From: Takashimella koratensis
Lineage: Eukaryota > Basidiomycota > Tremellomycetes > Trichosporonales > Tetragoniomycetaceae
DNA: 64,000 bases
Direction: 5' to 3'
NCBI GenBank assembly: GCA_003116875.1
Contig: BCKT01000010.1
Location: forward strand, 186,001-250,000
Below, piece after piece: positions 10,543 to 22,511 of the stretch. The notes beneath the pieces are model-generated. The model had not been told where the DNA came from and made no database searches. It saw only the letters and a program-made list of their open reading frames with translations. Each line of letters begins with the position of its first letter. Position 1 is the first letter of the stretch. A program made the position numbers and the translations under genes.

Positions 10543-12509
10543 GGTGACTCTGGGCCTAGCTATGCCAAGCGGTGTGGTCGAGGGGAGGTGGTGGCGAAGG
10601 GCAAGTAGATGCCGGCGGCAATTGAGCGAGGAGGTAGAATGGTGTGACCGAGAGAGGCCGAGTGAAAGTTGAGCTAGAGGTGGGGGGTAATGTTGAGGGA
10701 GAGGGATATGATCAATGTCACGGGATGGTGTTTACGCTTTGATGACGCAGAAACCAGATCAAGATCAAGCACCGGAACCGAGCGGGGACGATGTGAGATC
10801 AGAATGGGATGAGGATGGTACCGTCGGAAGTGGTGACGTTGGCGTGAAGAGACGGAGCTGGATGGAGGAGAGTGTGGGTGGCGACGACGAGTCGATAGAA
10901 CGAAGGGGTTTGATGTTGAAGGAATCGAGGAGTGAGAGAGGGAGAGGGAGAGGGACGGAGAGGGGGTTGGATCAACATCAGCTTTGGTACTCGACAAAAG
11001 CCCGGGTAATCTCGGTCAACCTAGAGTCGAACCTTCTCTTGGAAAGACAGACGTAGATGCTTACGTTGGAGTGACAGATCCACCTACGTCGTCGAGACTC
11101 GGATGCGTCCTGCAACGTGGTCGGAGTGTCGATGCGGTGGATGCTTGATGAGGATTGGGTGAATGACGAGGCGGCGAGGTGACCGCGGGACTCGTGGGCG
11201 CTGAATCAACCAGATACACTCCGAGTCGGAGACGGTGATGCTTCGTTTCCTTTTGCAAAGGCAGCTACCGAGCTCGGGTTCGCGGTGATGAAAAGGTTGA
11301 CTGGTTGGCTGATATCGTTGCCTAGGGGGTGGGATGGATGGGTGTAGAGAGTTGGTGGTGAGTGACGGGGTGATGGTGGATCAGCAAAGACTGTGAATGG
11401 GCTGAGGCAGGTGACAAGGTAGGCGGAAGTATGGATGGATGAGGGAGAGCAAAAGTGAGGCGGAGAGTGGGGGTGAGAGACAGAGCAAGAGGGAGAGAGC
11501 AAGAGCAAGAGGGAGAGAAAGAGATAGAGGCAGAGTCAGAGGCAGAAAGAGAGATGACGAGCTGAAAAGGGAGACCATGGGCTCGTCGTGCTGGTCCGCT
11601 GGCTTTCCAAGGCTGGGCAAAAAGATCAAAGGAAGGAGCCACACTCAAATCGCACACCGCTCCCTCCCCTCCGCTGACTAGATCGTCACACCTCAAAAGG
11701 CCTCATAACCTGTGCAGCAGACATGTGGATGGGCAGTCTGTGTTCATGGGATCTACTTGCATGCACAGGCTGACAAAGTGGAGAGCAGAGAAATAGGGGC
11801 GGCAAAAGTGTGTACTTGGACTTGGGACGAGGACGAAATCGCACCAAGGTTCTCGACTTTGTTTCTCCGAGCCAACCCGACGACAAACTATACCGCAACT
11901 CACTTATATGTTACTCGCTCTCCCTCTCTTCAACCCTGCAGTTCACCCACTCTACGTGTACTCCCATTCACCGTTCCAAGACCTGCCCGAGACTCTCCGT
12001 CAGTCGGTATTAGCGACCTAGCCCCGTTCCGCTTCGTCCGGGTTCGGTGGGGTTGCTATTTGCGGAAGGGTTGATGAAAGGAAGGACGTGGCAGGTGGGC
12101 AAGGGGGAGTGGCGGTGAACCGGGACGACCCGGCGTGTGAGTAAAATCTGGAGCAAACAGGTGTTGGTGGAAGGGGTGCGAGTGAATCAGTTCACTGCGA
12201 TCAAAGATCAACACTTGCTGTATTCCAACAAAGACGTGAGGATCATACCGCCGACGACCCGTGCGTGGCCCCGTGCGGCAAAGGCAGGCTAGCGGGTCGT
12301 TTCCGACCACTCATCACTCAGTGTGGCGCAAATCACGACCAGATGAAACACGATACATTATTGACTTGGCAATACTACAGCATAACAAGAAACGCACATT
12401 ACCAAGAAGAGAAAAGCAAAGAAAAAACGAAGGGATGAAAAACCTGGAGACGTACAACCTCTCAGATACGCTAAGCACAGGTACAGTGGCGTCTGTGCTA
12501 CGTTTAGAC
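10543..12509. other. Long intergenic region upstream of the Gln-rich gene
   Basis: About 2 kb with no supportable gene. On the minus strand, 10670-11650 is strongly CT-rich, which suits a long promoter or leader for the minus-strand gene starting at 10542. The last few hundred bases lie downstream of the orphan minus-strand gene and probably contain its 3' end. Confidence 0.45.
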
Positions 12510-13635
12510 TCAATCGGTGCCGATGGACAATTGAAGAGGGCCGACGATGTGGCCCGTGGGGACGACCTGGTCCCTCCAGGTGTCCAGCTCCCATGTAACT
12601 CCCCCGAACCTGTTCATCGGGGCGGTAGGCTGGGGCCTGCGCTGCGCCATGATACGCCCCCAGTAGAAAGGCAAAGCGTCGGCGTCGACCTTGAAATCCG
12701 GCCAGGAGGGCTCCTCGCAAGGGAGCAGCGCACAGTTGACCGCGGTGACAGCGCCGACATTGAGCTCCGTAGGGAGGTGCTTCTTGTTGTACCCCCACTG
12801 AGGCTCCTCGAAAGGCGCCGGGGAAGCGACTAGAGTCGGCGGGGGAGGCGGGGTGACCTCAGGACCGGAGGGGGGCGTGGGGAAGCGCCGAGGGGTGGGA
12901 GGGCCGCCGGGGATCGGCAGGTCCTCTGGGATGGACCTCGCCGCCGTAAACGGCAAAGCCACAGGAGTCGTCGGCACGACGAGAGGGAGCCCAGCGTTGA
13001 CTGCGGCGCGCACCGGGGTTTCCGGACGGGGAAGCGAGGGGTCATAGGCATTGGACCCGTATCGCTAGGTGCCTGGTCAGTGTGGACACTCCAGGGATGA
13101 GAACTCGGACGAAGTGGACTTACGGCCTCGGTGGACCCAGTCTCAGCATTGGGCGTACCCGCTGGGAGAGGCAGAAAAACGTAAGCCAAACAACGGCTGT
13201 GCATGCCATCAGCGCGGGGGGTGGTAACGGATGCCGGGATGTCGGCAGAATGGTGCGGCCATTCATACACGATCACCCCACCATGCTAGAATTGGTCAGT
13301 CAAATCTCGAAGAAGTATCAGGAGGGAACTTACCGGAGAACCGACCTCAGGAATAGTCGGAGCCGCATAGGTGGGACCAAGGAAGTGAACGTTACCTTCG
13401 TTCAACGCAAAGGGGTACGGAGCGTCCCAACGAACTTCGAAAGAGCCATCAGGATGGAACCTGATAGGCTAGAACGTTGGTGAGTGTAGCCTCTCAGGGG
13501 AAAGGGGAGGGGTGAGGGGGAAGGGGGGGAGGGGGGGCGAGGTCGACTTACAGGCCACACGACGCAGGAAAGGTCGAAATGAGCAGACCGACGGAAGCGG
13601 GGAGGGACGGGGTAGGTGGAGTGAGAGTGGTACAT
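12510..13635 (-). CDS. Orphan Pro-rich protein
   Basis: Four exons (13552-13635, 13334-13468, 13124-13285, 12510-13064), all phase 0, give 311 residues. I do not recognise the family. The first half looks like a small beta-rich fold with aromatic strands (IRFHPDGSFEVRWDAPYPF; GGVIVYEWPHHS). A Pro-rich linker (PIPGGPPTPRRFPTPPSG) separates it from a second block with Trp-containing motifs (EEPQWGYNKKHLPTELNVG, EEPSWPDFKVDADALPFYW). There is no signal peptide and no membrane helix. Splice sites are canonical (GTAAGT donors) and each exon end keeps the frame, which supports a real gene although no homologue comes to mind. It is transcribed towards the Gln-rich gene and shares a divergent upstream region with profilin. 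Confidence 0.7.
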
Positions 13636-15057
13636 GGTGTGTATTTAAAAGTAGGTGTAGAGGTAGAGGTAAGTGCAAGTGTAGGGTGTGGTTGGGGTCG
13701 AGGGTGTGGCTGGGTCTAGGTTGTAGAGGTTTGTTGGAACTTGGTGATGAGGTGGTGGATGTAGAGGGAAGCTGTGAATGTGCTCGGAGATGAAGAGTGG
13801 TTGAAGAGTGGTTGTACAATGGTTATGCGAGTAGAGTATGGAAGTAAGAGACGAAAGCTGTGTAAAGACAGAGGTGGACGGATGATGATTTTAGAAGTAG
13901 GCTTTGAGAGTCGGTGAAAGTAGCGGTTAGAGGAAGTGGTCGTGGATAAGGAGGATGGTGATGAGGGACGGTTGGAGGGCTCGTCACGGGAGTAGTTTGG
14001 AGCTGAGTATGGCTGATGGGTAGGAGGAGTGGAGTGGAATACGGCCTTGGAAGTGTATACTTGTGGAGATTAACAAAGGGAGTTGGTTGTCAGAGCTGTA
14101 CAAGCGAGATGACTATGAGCGTTGGGGAAGTCACTTGATAAGATAGTGAAAAGACAAAGAGATGAAGAAATGAGATGAGGGAAGGGAGGATTATATATCT
14201 CTAGCGAGTAGGGGAAAGGGAGTGGGTGTTGCAGGTAGGTGGGGGGTGTCAACGACCACATCGCTCCTGTCCCTCTCAGGTTGTCACGCAGTTGTGTCCA
14301 ATTTAAGCTCTGACAGATCTACTTTGTACCCCGGGTAGAGGATTCGACAGTGTAGTGGGTAGAGCGAGGACGACGACAGGACAGCATGTCGGCAGAGGTC
14401 TAAGCCCGATTTGAGACCCCCAGCTTTGCGATTATCAGTTACAGTTCAGTCGGTGAACTCTATCGCATCGTTTCTGTCAATTAAGGTGTGGCTGGGATTC
14501 CCCAAGGCCAAGGCCCGGGGACATGGGACTTGCTGCTGGGGGTGTTGAACCTTGACATGGAGATATGGGCAGCTAAGTTCTGGGGAGGCCAATGTGAGAA
14601 CAGCGTAGAAAGACTGTTCGGGCCGGTGAGGAGGTCTGTCAGACATGGTTTAGGTGTGTTTAGAGAGGGATTTTTCTCGAAGACCGGCAGTATCGAGGAG
14701 CCCTCCCCCAAACCCAACTTCCAACCTTCGATCTCGGCATCTGTATCTGTAGACCCTTGGATCGCAATAGTCTGGTGATTGAAGCTTGGGCGAAGAATAC
14801 TTCCATGCCTTCCTGGCTCGCCATAGAGCCCCGCGAACCCATCTCTCCGACACCTGCGAAGGCTCATCTCCCACCTTCACCTTCTGCCACATTGACTGGA
14901 TGATACCGACCTCACCTACCCTTCACCGGAAACCACCGTGGACAACTAGAAACTCGAGACAGAGGTTGTGCAAAGTACACGTCATTCTTGTTCCCAACCT
15001 ACATCATCGTCGTCACGCCTCTCGTACACCCTACGCACACACGGACACACCCACACA

Positions 15058-15102
<45 letters not shown>

Positions 15103-15169
15103 TGTCTTATTACCCACCTGCATTACCCCCGTCACTCGTCTTTGCTCATCTCTCTTCAACCCACTCACC
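13636..15169. other. Divergent intergenic region (orphan gene / profilin)
   Basis: About 1.5 kb with no convincing exon. The part near the orphan gene is GA-rich on the plus strand. The profilin side is CT-rich and carries a CA microsatellite just before the profilin start. A minus-strand 66-codon ATG frame at 14446-14646 has no supporting features. Confidence 0.45.
15062..15100 (+). repeat. (CA)n microsatellite in profilin leader
   Basis: A near-perfect run of about 19 CA units follows imperfect CA-rich sequence from about 15034, ending some 70 bp before the profilin ATG. Length is likely polymorphic between strains. Confidence 0.9.
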
Positions 15170-16426
15170 ATGTCTTGGCAAGGTACGTCGCCGCTCCCTT
15201 CCTCTCCTCCCCTCTCTTCACCATCCTGTTCAGCTCTGCCCGACCCGCGGGGCGGCGCGGGGTACCAGCCGGTTGTTCCAGCCGCTGTGCACTGCTTCCA
15301 CTCCCCGCTAGCTTGGTCAATATCGATGGTGCTGATCGCTTACTTCTGATCTCACTCGGCATCTCACCAACCCCTCCCGGCGACTTCTCATCTACCACGT
15401 ACCCTCTCATGACTCTCTTCGCTCGCGATGGCCCATCACAATCTTTTCTCCCTCTCCCCCCCTCATTTCTTCGCCGCCCCCCTCCCGCACGCCCTCCCCG
15501 CGCCCTCCTCCACTCCACCTCTCATACTTACCCTCACCTCCTCTACCCCTATTCTCTTCCTCTTCCCCAAACTACCTGATACCTCGACAAAGCTTACGTT
15601 GACGACCACCTCGTTGCTACCGGCAAGGTCTCCAAAGCCGCTATTCTCGGTAAACAGGGCGGTGTCTGGGCGACTAGCAAGGGCTACACCGTGAGTCGAG
15701 TGCCGATTAAGTTTTGCTCTTTAGCTCTGCAGACCGGCATGGCACGAAGGCTGACTCGTTCTCAGCTCTCTCAAGCAGAGCAGGACGCAGTTGTCAAGAC
15801 GTACTTCCAGACCCCTGACTCTGTTCGCGGTGAGTCTCTACTAGATCCTAAATCCATCTTCCACTCCTCTCCCAATCTCTCACTCGCATTCTCCACCGTT
15901 CTTCTTCACTTGTAACTCACCCCTACCACGCACCTTGGTCTCGAATCCTAGCTGACCACACCCGACCTTATAGCTAGCGGCATCACCCTTGCTGGGTTCA
16001 AGTTCATGTGCATTCAGGCCAACCCGGACGAGGTCATTGGCCGAAAAGGCGTATGTCTTCTCCCCATCCCTTGCCTCCGTTGTCTCTCCATACGTCTTCT
16101 TTGAAGTCGCTCCGTCTTTTCTATCGGTGGTTGGGTTTGGGCATCTACTGATGTGGATCATAGGAGCGCGGCGTGTTCATCATCCCGACTACCCAGGCCA
16201 TCCTCATTGCCGAGGTACGTCTAGGCTCTCACTTCCTCCCTTCTGCGAATCCTCCACTCCGGCTTGCCAGCGGAACTCAAATCAAATGATCTATCTCCTT
16301 CTCTCCTCATGTGTTATCCCACCACTGGGCCGCGCTAATTTGTGCCAGTACGAGAGCACGCCCGCCGGCGACGCCAACGTCATTGTCGCCAAGCTCGCCG
16401 ACTACCTCAAGTCTGTCGGCTACTAA
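15170..16426 (+). CDS. PFY1: Profilin
   Basis: Six exons (15170-15182, 15593-15690, 15766-15829, 15974-16050, 16164-16214, 16349-16426) make 126 residues, the usual profilin length. It begins MSWQAYVDDHLVATGK, the classic N-terminal helix, contains ILGKQGGVWATSKGY, and ends ANVIVAKLADYLKSVGY, the C-terminal helix that helps bind poly-proline. Profilin binds actin monomers, exchanges their nucleotide, and feeds poly-Pro ligands such as formins, so it acts in cortical actin assembly. The first exon encodes only four residues plus one base and is followed by a 410-nt intron, a layout common in fungal profilin genes. Downstream it is convergent with the acidic zinc-finger gene. Confidence 0.97.
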
Positions 16427-16802
16427 GCCGTTGCAGAACGATAGTCGATACAACACGATCCGTCCTCGTTGTTTCTCCTTGGGTCAGCTTTAGTCTGAAC
16501 CATCTTTTAACGCCCAATCTCTCTTTGCTTGAGATGTGAAACTTGTTTTTCCCCTGTGTTTGTTGGCTATGGACGCGTGCATGATTGATGTGAAGAAGAG
16601 CTATGTGCTTTGGAGTGATGAATGGTGTTGTCTCAGTGATCAAAGAGAGGGGGTGGAGGTGATTGCGATGCCTGCACAGTTGCATGGTATATACAGCAAG
16701 TATCATTGATCCTCGAGATGCGAGGAAGTGTTCCAAGCCTCGCTGCACCGCGCATCACCACGCGCAAATGCGAACGCCATTCATCCTTCTTCTACCGTCT
16801 CG
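16427..16802. terminator. Convergent 3' region of profilin and zinc-finger gene
   Basis: 376 bp between two stop codons in convergent orientation. It presumably contains both polyadenylation regions; no specific signal could be assigned. Confidence 0.4.
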
Positions 16803-18186
16803 TCACTCAGCAACACCTGCCGCCTTCCTCCTCTGCCCCCTATTCCCCTCCGGATCCGCGCCTTCCAACCCCAACTTCTCCGCGCGCCTCTTAACCCTCT
16901 CGGCCCTTGGTCCACTCCGTTTCCTCTTCTCACCAACCACCGCATTCGCACCACTTGCCACCACCTTGGTTGACTTGTTCTTGTTCTTTGATTTCCCGGC
17001 TCCATTGCTCTTACTCTTCCCCCCGCTTTCCCCACTGACCTGGGCTCCTCCACCCGCGCCGGCCTTGGCAGCTTTCGCCTCCTTGATCGCGGCTTTTTCG
17101 GCTTTGCGTGCATCCCGTCGCTCCTTTTTCAACACTTTACGAGCTTTACGAGCTGCTACTTTGGCAGCTGTACCTGGTTTTTGCTGTTTACGCCATGGTT
17201 TGGGCTAAAGGCAGTGTCAGCGAGCAAAGGAGATGACGGAAGAAGAGAAAGAAGGCGGCGAAGAGAGGTAGTGTGGGGTGTGAGATGAAGTTCAAATAAA
17301 ACAAAAGAGGAGAGGATGAATGACGCGACGTACAGCACTTGGTTGAACTGGCTGAAGCTCTTTGATAATCTGCTTAACAACTCGGCGAGGGTCGGTCGTC
17401 CCCAGCTCTTTCCCTTGACTGATCCGTTTCATATACCGTTTCAATGCTCGCTCGTGGGCCTAGAGCAAGGTCAGCGGGTAGCTCCTCAGCAAATGGAGCT
17501 GAGGGTCTCATGCCACAAGCGACCAGCGACCAGCGACTAGTGACCAGCGGCGAGCTCCGCTACTTGATAGAGAGACAGGCAGGTATGGATTTACTCACCC
17601 CACTCTTGAGATGCACATCAACCATGGTAGTATTCTTCAATACCTTGTCAGGACACATCACACAGGCTTTCGGGAACCCGTCTGCGCCTGATGAGGAAGG
17701 AGCGTAGATGGGTGACTCGGCGGCTTCGGCGATGGTCAGTGGGAAGTCTGTCGGGTCCGGGTCGAAAGGGTTAGCCGTGCAGGTTAGGGTGGGAGAGAGG
17801 TGGTAGAGACGAGAGAAGCGCAGAGCAGAGGAGAGGGGAGTGAGAGTGAGAGCCAACTCACCTTCGTCATCACTTTCGTCGCTGTCGCTGTCCTCGTCCT
17901 CATCCTCGTCCTCCTCATCGTCATCTTCGCTATCATCGTCATCTTCTCCATCCTCGCCTTCATCATCTTCGTGATCATCGTCATCGTCATCGCTCGCCTC
18001 GTCGTCGTCGTCCTCATCCTCATCCTCATCGCTATCCTCATCCTCATCCTCACTCCCCGACTCGGACTCATCACTATCACTCTCTGCGCTATCTACGCCT
18101 AGCGCCGCCTTGATCTCCGCGACTCCCGATTCTTCCTCCCGCGCCTTCTTGGCAGCTCGTTTCTCTGTCAACTTGTACAGCGGCAT
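16803..18186 (-). CDS. Acidic C2H2 (U1-like) zinc-finger protein with basic tail
   Basis: Four exons (17862-18186, 17599-17747, 17334-17459, 16803-17204) give 333 residues. It starts MPLYKLTEKRAAKKAREE, continues into a run of roughly 90 residues that is almost pure Asp/Glu/Ser, then has a CVMC-x12-H-x5-H finger split over the exon 2/3 junction (MCPDKVLKNTTMVDVHLKSG then AHERALKRY). The C-terminal third is Lys/Arg/Ala-rich with several nuclear or nucleolar-type basic clusters. An acid block plus U1-type finger plus basic tail fits nucleolar ribosome-biogenesis or chromatin-handling factors, but I cannot name the orthologue. The exon 2 acceptor at 17748 is the only AG downstream of the donor that preserves the frame well. 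Confidence 0.78.
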
Positions 18187-18443
18187 CGAGTTGGTGTTGT
18201 TGTTATTGTTGTTGGTGGTGGTAGGAGTGGAAGTGGAAGTGGCCGGTTGGTTGAAATTTAAAAAAATTTCAATATCCGGTTCCGAGATGATCCAGGCACA
18301 CACACACACACAAAGTCAATCACAGTCACAGATGCATACAAGGAGCCACCACTCCTATGCGATTCAACAAGATCATGCACTCTTCCTCTTGACGACCTTT
18401 GTCCTCCTGAACCTCTACGTATTGCTTCTCCTTCAACACCCTT
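18187..18443. other. Tandem intergenic gap between MCH1-like gene and zinc-finger gene
   Basis: 257 bp between the stop of the upstream minus-strand gene and the start of the next. It contains a short (CA)n run at about 18296-18312. A minus-strand frame continues upstream of 18186, but the ATG there begins the conserved-looking Lys-rich start. Confidence 0.4.
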
Positions 18444-20859
18444 TTACAGCTTCCACCTACGGCCGAGAACAAACAGCCCCACGCCAGACAACGCACAGCA
18501 GGCTGTAGCAACTGCCAAAGTCGGCTGGAAACATTTAGTCCCGTAACAAGTCTCGGTCGGATCGGGGGACGCGGCTTCAGCCAAGTTGGCGTAGATGTAC
18601 TGCTGGTGTTAACGAGGAACAAATGGCAAGGCCCATAGTTGCACAGGTTTGAATGTAAGGTAGGGAGATCGTCGAGACTTACGGAGAAGACGACCGAACC
18701 GATGGCTGGGAAATACGAGATCATACCCCATGCGAGACCAAAGTTTGTCGGACCGTAGTGTGTAGACACGATCGCGGGCTACGGCAGTCATCATCAGCTC
18801 TAGTCCTCTACAGATGGATCTAACCCTTCCCTTCCCTGCTTCTGACCATTTAACTCACCGTGAGGGTAAACAACGTGCCATACATCAACCCCACGCCAGC
18901 ACTCAATACCCACATCCCACCCTCGTCATCCAACAACACCGCGCTCCACCCAAACACCAGCGCCAACACCAGGCTCGCAATCGCTGCAAAGGTCGATCGC
19001 CGCATGCGCACCGGTTTCTCCTGAACCCAAATATGCGGTGGCTGCGTTGGGTCTGACCCAAGCGGGGCAGGGACAGCGGACGGGGGAGGTGCGAGGTAGT
19101 CTGCTGCGACGCCTGTGAAGAGTCGCGCGAGAGTCGAGCAGATTGAGAGAATGAAGACGTGTTTGTTCCGAAGGACTAGGGCATTAGGCGCGGATTGAGA
19201 TAGTGTAGCGTATATGGAGAAAGGGGAGGTGTGGACCGCCGCGAAAAGAGAGCCGAGGTGCGCGGTAAGGTCTCGAGGGAGGAGAGAGGTCAAGATTGAT
19301 CCTATCGACGCGATCACCGTCTCTGCTGGGCCGATCGACAATGCCAATAGTCCGCCAAACACCCAGAACCCGTGGTTATTCACCAAAGCGACGACTGTCC
19401 AGTCGACGTGCTTCCCAACCCCGATCGCCTCGGCGTCCTCGCGCGCTGCCTCTGGCCCACCAATAAGTAGAGGTGTGTGCTCGTCGAGGTGCAGAAGCTG
19501 ACCGATAGGGCTTGAGGGTGACCTGAGGCTAGACACTGAAGCCGTGCCGTAGCCTGCTTCGCTCGCGCCGTCGCGGTAACTCCTGCTGTGGCTTTGGCTT
19601 CGACTCGGCATAGCCGGAGTGTGGGTAATCGACTCCTCATCCTCAGCGTCCGGGAGGGCAAGTGCCGGGACACTCGGGATATCCGGCTCCGGCTCGTACT
19701 CTTCGCCCAGGTCGGTATCTGTCTGCGGGACGACGCGCATGAACAGCGCACCGAGGAGGTTGATACATGGTGACAAGGTCCCGAGGAAGAATAGGAAAGC
19801 GACGGGGTTTAGCTCGCCAGAGTGAGTTTGGAAAGCGGGGAGGTTGGAGAATGAGGAGAGGACGAGAGAGGAGAGACCGACGAGGGAGAGAGGGACGGAG
19901 AGGGAGAGTGTGGGGTGGGATGGGAACGATAGCGAGGCTGGGGATGTCAATGGGCCGTGACGCGGTCGAACATACAAAGGTTGGGGGTAGTTGACGGAGA
20001 AGGGGAGGTATCGAAGAAGGCATATGGTAGAGCTGGTACATACCACATGTCAAGACTGAGAAATACGCCCCTACGGTCGCCGCACCGACAGCGAAAAAGC
20101 TCGCGGCGAGGTATATATGAACGTTCGACAACTGCCATGTCGGTTGAGTTCGAAGAACCACTGCGAAAGAGAGATACCCGAGCGCGCTGAGGAAGGCGGA
20201 AACGAGGGAACCGCCCCGGGGTCCGTATTTGTCTGTCAGGGCGCCTAGGGGTGCGGCGCAGAGGTAGACTCCGAGGATGCCGCTGGTCGAGTAAGTATAT
20301 GAGTATAAGAATGAGAAAGAGGATGGCATGCAGATGGGGAGGACGAGAGGTGGGGAGGAGATAGGAAAGAGGCGATAAGGAATTTTTAGAGAGAAAGCGA
20401 GGGGAAAGGGGTAACTTACCCGACGACAATGGTTTGGGCTTGAGTTCCTGTCAACTCGAGGTCTCGCGCAACCACGGGCCCACTGGTAAAGTCAGCCCCT
20501 GTTCAGTTCGCACAGCTAGGTATGAGCAACGACGATGGCGCTACGCGATGACAAAGTTACTGCCGAGGACGAGACCGACCCTTCACTTCAAAACCCATCG
20601 ACTCCACTCACTAAGTAGCCCAAGAATACACTCCGTTCGCCTGTAAAGCACTCAATACCAGACTGACACCTGTCACTCCCATCTGCGCAGCTCGTGGCAG
20701 ATGTACGCCGAGGGGAAAGACATGGTGGACTCGTTTCTGTTTAAGCAAGCGGGGTAGGTCGGGGGATAAGAGAGGAGATGAAGGTGGGTTCTCGGTATCG
20801 TAGACCACGGTCGGAGTGGGTTTTGGCGGGGCGTTGGGGTTGGGCTGAGGGGTGGGCAT
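18444..20859 (-). CDS. MCH1: Mch1-like MFS transporter
   Basis: Six exons (20612-20859, 20420-20482, 20044-20282, 18859-19937, 18683-18778, 18444-18602) give 627 residues. It has about 12 predicted membrane segments in two halves. The N-terminal half has the MFS loop motif in GALTDKYGPRGG after GGILGVYLCAAPL; the C-terminal half has STHYGPTNFGLAWGMISYFP, typical of the fungal Mch1 / nodulin-like MFS group. A long hydrophilic acidic loop with Ser-rich repeats links the halves, and LTGVAADYL-like sequence (ARLFTGVAADYL) starts the second half. Mch1 resembles monocarboxylate permeases but its yeast substrate is unknown, and a vacuolar or plasma-membrane site cannot be read from sequence. The last acceptor is CAGCAG, so one Gln is optional. 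Confidence 0.85.
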
Positions 20860-21116
20860 GGTGGATAAGGAGATGAGAGGAGAGGAGAGGAGAGGAGGGA
20901 GATAAGGGCTGTTCGAGGGAGAGGATGTTGTTGAGCCAGAGAGAGTCAGGAGTCAGGGCCGGTCGACCGATCATGACGAGGTGTCGGAGTTACGGAGTTA
21001 GGGCTGCCAGTCTGGATCACCCCGTTTATGCGGTTCTGCAATTGTCTCTCTTCTCTCTTCCTCCGTCTACACCTCGACACCTCCATCTCGACTCACGACC
21101 GCACCCACCCACGTCC
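20860..21116. promoter_or_regulatory. Divergent promoter of MCH1-like gene and coiled-coil gene
   Basis: 257 bp separate the two divergent start codons. It includes GA-rich sequence near the MCH1 start and CT-rich sequence near 21040-21110. No TATA box was evident. Confidence 0.5.
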
Positions 21117-22180
21117 ATGTCTGCACCGACTACTGTCCCAGACCTCGCTGCGGGACCAAGTACCGTCTCTGGTCTTGTCCCTGTCCACAAAACCGACGAA
21201 CAGCGATACAAGCGTGAGTCGTGTTCTCTCCTCCTCGGGTCTTGTGGTATCTCGTTCTTCCTAAATGGCAGCCTTGTCTTCGCCTTGTTCCCACTACCTC
21301 CACTTTTTCTCTTCTCCTCGGTGCAGCTCGAGACTCACACGTTGGTAGGGCGGTACAAGACGATCAAGAAGCTAGTCAACGACCTCTCCGACGTAAGGCC
21401 TCCTCCCGTTCTTCTCCATTCCTGCGTTTTTTTTTCGACTCTCCATCCGCACCCCTCTATCCTCCTCACTCTCACTCTTAACCTCACTCTCACTCTTCAC
21501 CTCACTCTCACTCCCATCCTTGACAATCCACATCCCTCCTTCCTCTCTTCCTCCCAATCCCCTCTCTCTCATCTCCTCTACACACCCATGCCCCACCTCT
21601 GATCTCATCCATCTTCACAGGAATCAAACCTCCTCGCGCTCAAGGTCGCTCGGATCCAACAACGGATCTACGATCATCACGTTAAAGAGCATGGAACACC
21701 TCCTCCGCCTGTCAAGCTGCCCGAAGGCGCTAGCTGGGCTCCGTTGTGAGTTGCCCATTTTTCTCCTTCTTTTTTTTTTTTCTTTTTCTTCTTCGTCTCG
21801 TCCATGTTTCATATCCTTTGATCCCTTCGTCTCCGTCTCAGTCTCAGTCCATAATCGTTCTTCGCTAGCTGGGTAATGTCCTTCCCCTCCGTCTCCGATC
21901 TACACACATCCCGTCTCTTTCTCACTTACTCGTGCTCTCAACCCCTCACTCAATTTTCGCACCGCCTAACATCCCTAGGGTACAAAACGCCGCTGCACAA
22001 TGGGAAGCAATGGCAACTCGATCCTCTTTATCCGTGCCTCACCCTCCGCCTGCCCAATCCGCCCACTCCGCGCCTTCAGCCCAGTCCGCAGCCAGTATCG
22101 GCGCTCCATCGTCACCTGCGATGGTCGATGATTCCATGGCCGAATACGACGACGACGAAGGTTACGGCCGAAGCCCATGA
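21117..22180 (+). CDS. Small coiled-coil protein, possibly INO80-complex associated; exon 1 frame unresolved
   Basis: Exons 2-4 (21327-21392, 21621-21745, 21979-22180) join cleanly and encode a coiled coil (GRYKTIKKLVNDLSD then ESNLLALKVARIQQRIYDHH), a PPPPVKL segment and an acidic tail ending EYDDDEGYGRSP. The heptad pattern resembles the short coiled coil of INO80F-type subunits, but this is weak evidence. The likely first exon (21117-21213, MSAPTTVPDLAAG...) ends KTDEQRYK plus one base at a perfect GTGAGT donor. Joining it to 21327 shifts the frame by one. The alternative frame with a 21028 ATG fits the splice phase but gives an odd Cys/Leu-rich N-terminus. Either an unseen exon, an alternative start or a one-base sequence error is involved. 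Confidence 0.6.
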
Positions 22181-22511
22181 CTGTCTAAGCTCGCAGGGAC
22201 GTTATATGAACCCTCATTGTGTCATTATGCTTCTGCTCGCGAATCGTTCGCGACACGGATGAACCGCAGGTGTCGCCTCCCAATCAAGAACTCAAGCGCA
22301 GTCACGGTGGGGTCATATATCGATACATCTCAGTCACTACTCGCTATTCGTAAGAGACGCTACGCGTACTCAGTTGTTGTATAACACACCATTACGAGCT
22401 ATGTAAAATCATCCGATTTTCCACTGGTCTTTTCTTTGTTGTTTTCAATTCTGAATCTCATCAAGTTCTTCATCCACCACACGCTTGGCGTAGCATTCTT
22501 CCTAACGCGAC
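22181..22511. terminator. Convergent 3' region (coiled-coil gene / tricalbin)
   Basis: 331 bp between convergent stop codons. No coding exon is visible; the part near 22370-22450 is AT-rich, as expected for 3' ends. Confidence 0.4.

Noticed and set aside
14446..14646. 66-codon minus frame between the orphan gene and profilin
   Set aside because: It has an ATG but no domain, and no flanking exons could be attached.
18296..18312. (CA)n short run as a possible regulatory repeat
   Set aside because: Too short and unremarkable; recorded only in the intergenic note.
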